This document shows, in pieces, positions 58,093 through 64,000 of a stretch of 64,000 nt of DNA. The notes beneath the pieces were generated by a model. The model did not search any database. It worked only from the letters and a program-made list of their open reading frames with translations, and had not been told where the DNA came from. This DNA comes from Brachynemurus nebulosus (taxonomy: Eukaryota; Arthropoda; Insecta; Neuroptera; Myrmeleontidae), in contig JAPWDM010000001.1 in NCBI GenBank assembly GCA_035578155.1, positions 10,143,543 through 10,207,542 of the forward strand. Reading direction: 5' to 3'. The stretch's first letter is position 1. The number at the start of each line of letters is the position of its first letter. The translations under genes and the position numbers were made by a program.

Positions 58093-59978
58093 GATTATAA
58101 TATGGTGATAGCTAAAAGATGAGATAATAAGCAACTACTTCAATAGACAGGCAAAGTAAGAAGTAGAAGAAGGTAAACGAAAAGTTTTAACGGAAATTTT
58201 AAACTTTACTACAATCAAAAAAGTTTTTGTATTGAAAGCATATAATTAAAGCTTGCAGCAACTATTCGATATCTATTTTAATCTAGGATTTACAAAGCTG
58301 GCATAAAAGATGATCGTAATATTAAACTTTTAGTTTGTCTGTTTCTTTCCACATAAAAGTAGAAAAATAGTAAGTATTATAAAGTATTTTAAATAGTTCA
58401 AGAAGAAAGAATGATATGTTGTTAAGGTTGAAGAGATATTTATCGAAACTGAAGCAACTATTTTAAAGTAAGTCATTCATTGCTACAGAATATTACAGTG
58501 AACAATTTTCATGAAAACTACTTTAAAAAAAAATTCAACAAAATCGAATTACAGAAAAAATGAGCATCATATTAAAATTGTCCTTCAGCCTGGGGGATTC
58601 CAAGTACATGTACATTTATGGAAAATGTTTCAAACTGTGGAAATGCGATTCAGTACACTTTAGTGTTGTTTAGTGCAAACAATTTAACTGTTTAAATGAT
58701 TAATACGAGTTAACTCGTCCTGCAATATGGCAGCTCAAAATGCTGTGATATGTATATATTCACTGGTACAGGTGCCGCCATCTGTGACAGATTTTCCGAA
58801 ATACGGTATAATTTTAAATGATGTTCAATTTTATCAACATAGTTTAGTATAATTTATATTTTGTAAATCCTTAGGGTTTACTTTCTTGATGTTGGGATGT
58901 ATGATTTTTTTTCTTTTTCTTTTTTTGTAACCTTATCTATTGTACTTATCGCTGGCAGTAAAAAATCCGGCATTTTGAGACAAAAAAATTTTTCCATATA
59001 GGTAGTTTGTTTAAAAGAGTGAATTTAATTATCATATTTATTTATTACTAAATACATGATATAATTTCTAAGAGGAATAGTAAAAAGTGCCGTCACATAA
59101 AGCGCTTTCCTATAAATAAAAAATTAACTTTTTAATATTTTTTAATGAAAATTAAAATGTGCATAAACTTTTATTGTCATTTTTATTTGTTTTAATATAA
59201 ATCAATAAAAAAAAAATAAATAAATAAAATATTTGGCAGCTTTATTTATAGGTTGGCACATAATTTGGAAATTAGCCATTTTTGCATTTTGGAAGAGATG
59301 GGATTTTTGTAGAAAAAATGGGATCTTTTAAGCAGCTCTGTGGGATTTTTAACCAGCCACAGTTGGCAACACTGGTTGAGAGTGAACTTAACATAGTGAC
59401 ACACCATGGTTGTGTCTACGGCACAAAAATTAATATTATTAGAAAATGTTTTATTAAAAAATAAATAGACCAATGTAACCTGACAGTGGATAATATTTCT
59501 AAGAAATGTAGTCAACAACCATTTATATTGTTTACCGAAAGCGCCTTAAATGTGATTCTCGGCCAGAAATTGTACATACAAATTTAAAATAAACAGACCA
59601 CTATAATATAAAGGTAAAAACTTAATTTCATTAAAAATCTAGCCCTTCATATTTTGCATATAGGATGAATAGTAATAAATCAAAAGGACCGGCATTCCTT
59701 TATAAATAAATACGACCGACTCTTGTCGGCAATTAAAATAAGAAAAATCCAAAAACTTTTATAACATTATACATTATAATGGATACATATTTGTTTACAG
59801 ATAAGTGTTGGTATTTAGGATATAAATGTTCACAAATTAAACCTCTAGAAAAAAATTCATTTTCAATTCAATTTATTGTTAAAACTTATTTATTTATCGT
59901 TGGTATTTATCATTAGAACAAAAGTATTCATTGTGAAAAACGCTAAAAATGTTAAAATCTGACAAAATAAAAAGATCT
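58093..59978. other. AT-rich, nothing firm
   Basis: The stretch 59270-59400 has GGGATTTTTGTAGAAAAAAT- and GGGATCTTTTAAGCAGCTC-type words, but no frame or ends that I can assign. Confidence 0.4.
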
Positions 59979-60149
59979 ACTCGCGCCTGCACGCGCGTGA
60001 CAAAATCTACAAGCGCGTGTAAGAGCGAGTAGAAGATTACAAGCGCGAGTAAACGCGTGTAAAAAATGACTACATAACCACTGAATACAAATTCAATGTA
60101 ACAGTATACACGAGCATGCACGCGCTTGTATTACACGCGCGTGCAGGCT
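59979..60149. mobile_element. GC-rich MITE with GCGCGTG words
   Basis: GCGCCTGCACGCGCGTGACA at the left, TTACACGCGCGTGCAGGC at the right. AAGCGCGTGTA, AAGCGCGAGTA and AAACGCGTGTA lie between. The strong GC contrast with its surroundings marks it off. Confidence 0.7.
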
Positions 60150-60177
60150 TCCTATATAACCACTGCCTAATGGTGAA

Positions 60178-60425
60178 CCTTTTTATGTGATTTTTTCTCC
60201 TTTCCAATAGTGAAAAAGATGTCGCAAAAGCTTCTAAACATAGGGAAGTTTGGACAAAAAACTAATTTTTTTCACGAAAAATGTCTAAAAAACCGTGTTC
60301 CGAGCGTTGAACGTGTCTGGCTAAAAAACACATCCAAGGGCTTACGAGTTCCAACATTTTTACCAAATTTCGTAAAAATAAGACATTTCGTTCGAGAGTT
60401 ATCGTGTGAACACTTGCATACATAG
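60178..60425 (+). repeat. Family R copy, 5' part, unexpanded
   Basis: ATGTGATTTTTTCTCCTTTC ... GCGTTGAACGTGTCTGGCTA ... GACATTTCGTTCGAGAGTTA TCGTGTGAACACTTGCATAC. No TA array and no 3' part follow. Confidence 0.85.
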
Positions 60426-60662
60426 GTACATATGATATTCCAAAATTTTAGTAACTTAAAATGTATCAGTCACTCCGTATATCTGGAAAAAATCTGAAAG
60501 CTGAGATATAGAGCATCAAAAAAGGGTCTGCGACCATGCCGAGGGCCAAAAATAATTTACCGCAGCAAATCTAGCCTGTTTCCGATTGCAAGCTATTTTT
60601 TCCCTTCATTATCTATTAACGTTATAGAAAAAAAATGTTGTACAAATATTATAACAGTCTAT

Positions 60663-60947
60663 TTGTTCGGAACGAAAGACAATGAACAGTATTTGAAAGT
60701 ATTAAAAATGAATCCAATTTTCTTTTATTCAAGTGTTAGTCAATATGAAATATTTTTCCTATCTTTGTCAATTTCAAAAATAATTGTATATTTATTTTTC
60801 TCAATACCTCTACCATCACAACATCCGTACTGCTTTCAAATTGATGCCGAATGTAAACATGATCGTGGACCATCATTTTGCTTGGCTACAATTTTAATAA
60901 ACCGTCAGTCAACAGTATTGAATGTTTTGTATATTATACATAAATAA
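60663..60947 (+). CDS. Hypothetical terminal-exon-like frame
   Basis: A frame of 94 codons with a hydrophobic stretch (YEIFFLSLSISKIIVYLFFS) followed by a Cys-bearing part (PYCFQIDAECKHDRGPSFCL). A plausible acceptor (TTTTATTCAAG) is at about 60732 and an AATAAA at about 61150. No family recognised and no partner exons seen; it may be chance. Confidence 0.2.
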   Translation: MFGTKDNEQYLKVLKMNPIFFYSSVSQYEIFFLSLSISKIIVYLFFSIPLPSQHPYCFQIDAECKHDRGPSFCLATILINRQSTVLNVLYIIHK

Positions 60948-61751
60948 CGTTGTCCTTTATTAACATTCTATCGTATCGTATACGCCCTCTCATCTCTTGT
61001 GCTTATTTGATTTTGAATTTTGAACAAGATTTTTGTTTGATGTTAAAAATGATATTTTTCAAGTATGTACTTGAAAAATCTCTTTTTCTTCAAGAAAAGT
61101 TTTTATGTTTTGTGTACAATTTAGTTTATATTTGACAAGGAAAGCTTTAAATAAACAATATAAAAATGTAATATAATTTTCAGAATGAAAATTTTGTGTT
61201 GACTCTTACATTGATATGACGATTTGGTAAACTAAACTGCATTGTGTAAATTTCAAGAGCGATATTCTTGGAAATCGTAACTGACTTCGTTTTCTTTCAC
61301 ATGTCTAATTTCATGTGACGATTATCCTGATATTTTTTAAACGTCAAGTTTATATGACGATTCTGACAAAAACTTAAATAAAAGGGATATGTATATGAAG
61401 ACTTTCCCGCAAGCATTTTGGCTTCGTTGGTTTTTTCCTAGAAACTCAATTTACTCCATCTTTATATTAAAACAAATGACTATGTATGTATATTATACAT
61501 ATTATGTGCTTTATAATGTAAGTTAATACTAATTAGTTATAGCACGACTTGAATACAATTTAATTCTGTTAAAACGAATGAAGAAAAATGTACCTTTTAT
61601 TTCTAATGAAAATTACCATCAGACATACCTAACAATAAAATATTAAAGGAAGTCTCGAGGCGTAGGAAATAATTGTATTATTCATTTTAATAATGCTTCT
61701 AGCATCAACAGCGCACATAGCAACCTTATTCAGCAACGCGAATGTACAAAT
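60948..61751. other. AT-rich, nothing recognised
   Basis: Only simple A/T runs and short frames. Confidence 0.4.
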
Positions 61752-62267
61752 TTAATACCGCTGTCGCAGCATCCTGCATAACATAGCGAATTTCCTTCTA
61801 TAAAAATTAGTTTTTCTCGCAAACTAGTTGACATAGAATAATAGTTTAAAGACCTTTTTTATGTAATTTTTTCTCCTCTTTTAAATGATGTAAAAAAATT
61901 TGGCAAAAATTTTTGAATAAGTGGAAATTTTGGCAAAAGACTAATTTTTTGCAAGAACAAAAACCATGTTCCTGGCATCCGACGTGTCTGGCTGAAGAAC
62001 TCATCCAAGATTTTTGGACTTCCAACGTTGTCAACAAATTTCGTAAACCTAGGACATTTCGTTCGAGCATTATCATGCTGATACATATATACATACATAT
62101 ATACATACATACATACATACATACATAAGAGATAGCCTTTGTTCAGAATCTCTGCAATTATTTCATATTAAAATCGACCAATGACGATGATAACTACGTT
62201 TTTTATTTTATTTATCTCACGTTTATCTGATTAAAATATAAAAAAAATTTAACATATTTAAATAATT

Positions 62268-62346
<79 letters not shown>

Positions 62347-62347
62347 C

Positions 62348-62404
<57 letters not shown>

Positions 62405-62734
62405 AGCGGAGTGGCCGAGCGTGCTTGTGCACTAAGCGCTTGCCAACTGGTAGGTCTGGGGTTCGAATCCCGCGGCCGGCTATGCTTGTGAAGGTTTTCT
62501 GCAGTTTCCCTTCACAATTCCAGATGAATATCGGCATAGTTCCTTCAGAAGACGGCTGCAGACGCATACCTACCAAATCCTAGCCCTCACACCACTTTCC
62601 TTGTCCTCCACCCACATCATAAATGTATAATGTAATGAATAAAAAAATTTGTAACGAATAAATAAAATGTACAAATAATGATGTGGGTGGCGTCTGTTAA
62701 AGACTGAATAGTCTCAAAAACGGACGTTAAACGC

Positions 62735-62813
<79 letters not shown>

Positions 62814-62945
62814 TTTAGTGAATATTATTTTCGGTTTCTAGGGACCTCAGAACAAATTTCTGCCATAGTCCTGGGCTCAAGTCGCGTCATGACACCTACT
62901 GTAATAGCTGAATTTCCAGAATTCTTTCTGGAAATTCGCTAAAAA
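61752..62945 (+). repeat. Family R copy split by a SINE in its TA tract
   Basis: 5' part 61752-62095 (AATACCGCTGTCGCAGCATC ... TTTCGTTCGAGCATTATCAT), a CATA run, about 140 bp of other sequence, TA array (62271-62401), SINE (62405-62749), TA array (62750-62808), then the 3' part AATTTTAGTGAATATTATTT ... AATAGCTGAATTTCCAG ... ATTCGCTAAAA. Confidence 0.85.
62405..62749 (+). mobile_element. tRNA-derived SINE
   Basis: AGCGGAGTGGCCGAGCGTGC carries an A box (TGGCCGAGCGTG) and GGGTTCGAATCCCG is a B box, 48 bp apart: a Leu/Ser-type tRNA-like head with an internal RNA polymerase III promoter. The body has CAGTTTCCCTTCACAATTCC, then CGGCATAGTTCCTTCAGAAG and a tail ending in ATTATTATTATTA. It would be mobilised by a LINE. 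It sits in the TA array of a family R copy. Confidence 0.88.
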
Positions 62946-63537
62946 AGAAAATTTGTTTTGTATTATTTTTTCTCTCATATAATATGTTGTTTGTAAATTA
63001 TAAGTAAGACTATGTAATACTATGTTATAGTATTTACTCGCGAAACTCGCTCGTGTGGTATTTGAAATTATATCATGTTAAGTACGTATAGAGTATACTA
63101 GTAGAGTTTCAGTATGAGTCACTATTGAGAGTAGTTATTTTTTCTTAGGAATTTTTCCAATGAGGAATAAAGTATTTTCCCTGGATAAAAATTATCTATG
63201 TTTTATTCTATCTTATAAATTATCTACGGAGGAGTGAAAGTACGAGAAACAAAAAACAAACTCACTTCCGTATCTACAGCGTATAAGAGAAATAATTCTT
63301 ATCCTTTTGAGGGGTGACTCATAGCACCCTGTAGACACTAAAACCACAGGAATTTTTTTGGAATTAAAAGTGTGAGAAAATCGCAAATTAACTCGCTTCA
63401 TGATGTTCCCAATTTTTTCTAAGTACGGTTCTGACCAAATTATGCATAAATGCCTTCTTACTATCAAAGGTACAAAACAATTTTATTGATTAAAATTCAA
63501 TAAAATTTTACAAACATGTTTACTTCTAGTTACTATT
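62946..63537. other. AT-rich, with a fragment of the TTTTCCC module
   Basis: AATTTTTCCAATGAGGAATA and TTTTCCCTGGATAAAAATTA at 63147-63200 recall 23460-24215. No gene. Confidence 0.45.
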
Positions 63538-63730
63538 TATTATACCCTGTTTCAAATACAATTGATCATGAGCCCAAGTTAAAAATCGTCTATTCTTTTT
63601 TAAAAACAAATTGCAATTTTAAAATTTACGTAAGTGCAATAATGAAAGAGATAAAGCCAAGAAAACGGAAATTATTTAAATTCATAAGTGATGAAGCATG
63701 GTTAAATTTAAGTGAAATGGACCATACAAA
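63538..63730 (+). repeat. Dispersed family Q, copy
   Basis: ACCCTGTTTCAAATACAATT ... ATGAAAGAGATAAAGCCAAG ... ATAAGTGATGAAGCATGGTT AAATTTAAGTGAAATGGA. The 74-codon frame across it is incidental. Confidence 0.8.
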
Positions 63731-64000
63731 CAAAACATAAAAATGTACAGTGTCTCACAGCTAAAATCGGACAAAATTTTTTTATAACTTTTGACTATAA
63801 AATAGTTATTGGTACCATTATGGTAATGATTTCTTGTAACTGATCATGTCTCAGATTTTATTATTTTTCACACCACCCAGGGGGTATAACAAAAGGCGCA
63901 TTTTTTAAATGTAGTTTCCCCTTTAGGTCTAGTCCACTCGCTTGAATATTACTCACTTTTCGAAAGTGAGATAACTGTTGCGATTGTACTATTATGGACG

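Noticed and set aside
62405..62480. A functional tRNA gene
   Set aside because: The A and B boxes are present, but no clean cloverleaf closes and a SINE body with an ATT tail follows.

Overview
The window is AT-rich eukaryotic DNA dominated by repeats. It reads as an insect genome: a nine-exon cytochrome P450 of CYP4 type with a GT-AG intron structure, an insect-type glycine-rich antimicrobial peptide gene, a Ty3/gypsy retrotransposon of errantivirus type with env remains, mariner, hAT and Tigger-like elements, and dispersed repeats such as 'ACTAGC...CCCGCGACTTCGCCCGCG' that I know from insect genomes. The order cannot be fixed from the sequence. There are no bacterial features.  Host genes. 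(1) 200-812: the last two exons of an attacin/diptericin-superfamily antimicrobial peptide; the 5' part lies outside the window or is unrecognised. (2) 46118-53469: a P450 that can be read through nine exons with canonical splice sites into one 506-residue frame. Its heme loop has Pro where the family has Gly. (3) 37679-39416: a broken paralogue of that P450, keeping exon 3 and a frameshifted exon 7, with fold-back elements where exons 4-6 should be. A few weaker coding-like islands are listed with low confidence.  Mobile elements by region. 1.5-5.8 kb: dispersed family 'R', an element with reiterated GGGACG motifs, and hairpins. 5.9-8.7 and 13.3-16.7 kb: family 'S', one copy split by a 1.03-kb TA-target element and the others head to tail. 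8.8-13 kb: hAT and fold-back MITEs. 17.4-18.5 kb: a dead IS630/Tc1-like transposase gene. 20.4-24.9 kb: a 120-bp minisatellite and tandem modules of widespread repeats. 25.1-32.1 kb: a complete 7.0-kb gypsy-like element with near-identical 462-bp LTRs inside a TA array. 32.5-46 kb: palindromes, Tigger-like and motif-reiterating elements, and a family R copy carrying a mariner and a MITE in its TA tract. P450 introns 2 and 3: at least four stacked non-autonomous elements. 53.5-64 kb: more TA arrays, a 2.5-kb fold-back with a 1.3-kb element inside it, a tRNA-derived SINE inside a TA array, and further repeats.  Two themes stand out. First, (TA)n arrays, many of them inside family R, have served as landing sites for an LTR element, a mariner, a TA-target MITE and a SINE. 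Second, several unrelated non-autonomous elements share one layout: TA target, ends starting with a G-rich TIR (RGGG... or CAG...), and the TIR core motif scattered through the body. Coordinates come from reading by eye. Array lengths and element ends may be off by a few bases except where a target-site duplication fixes them.
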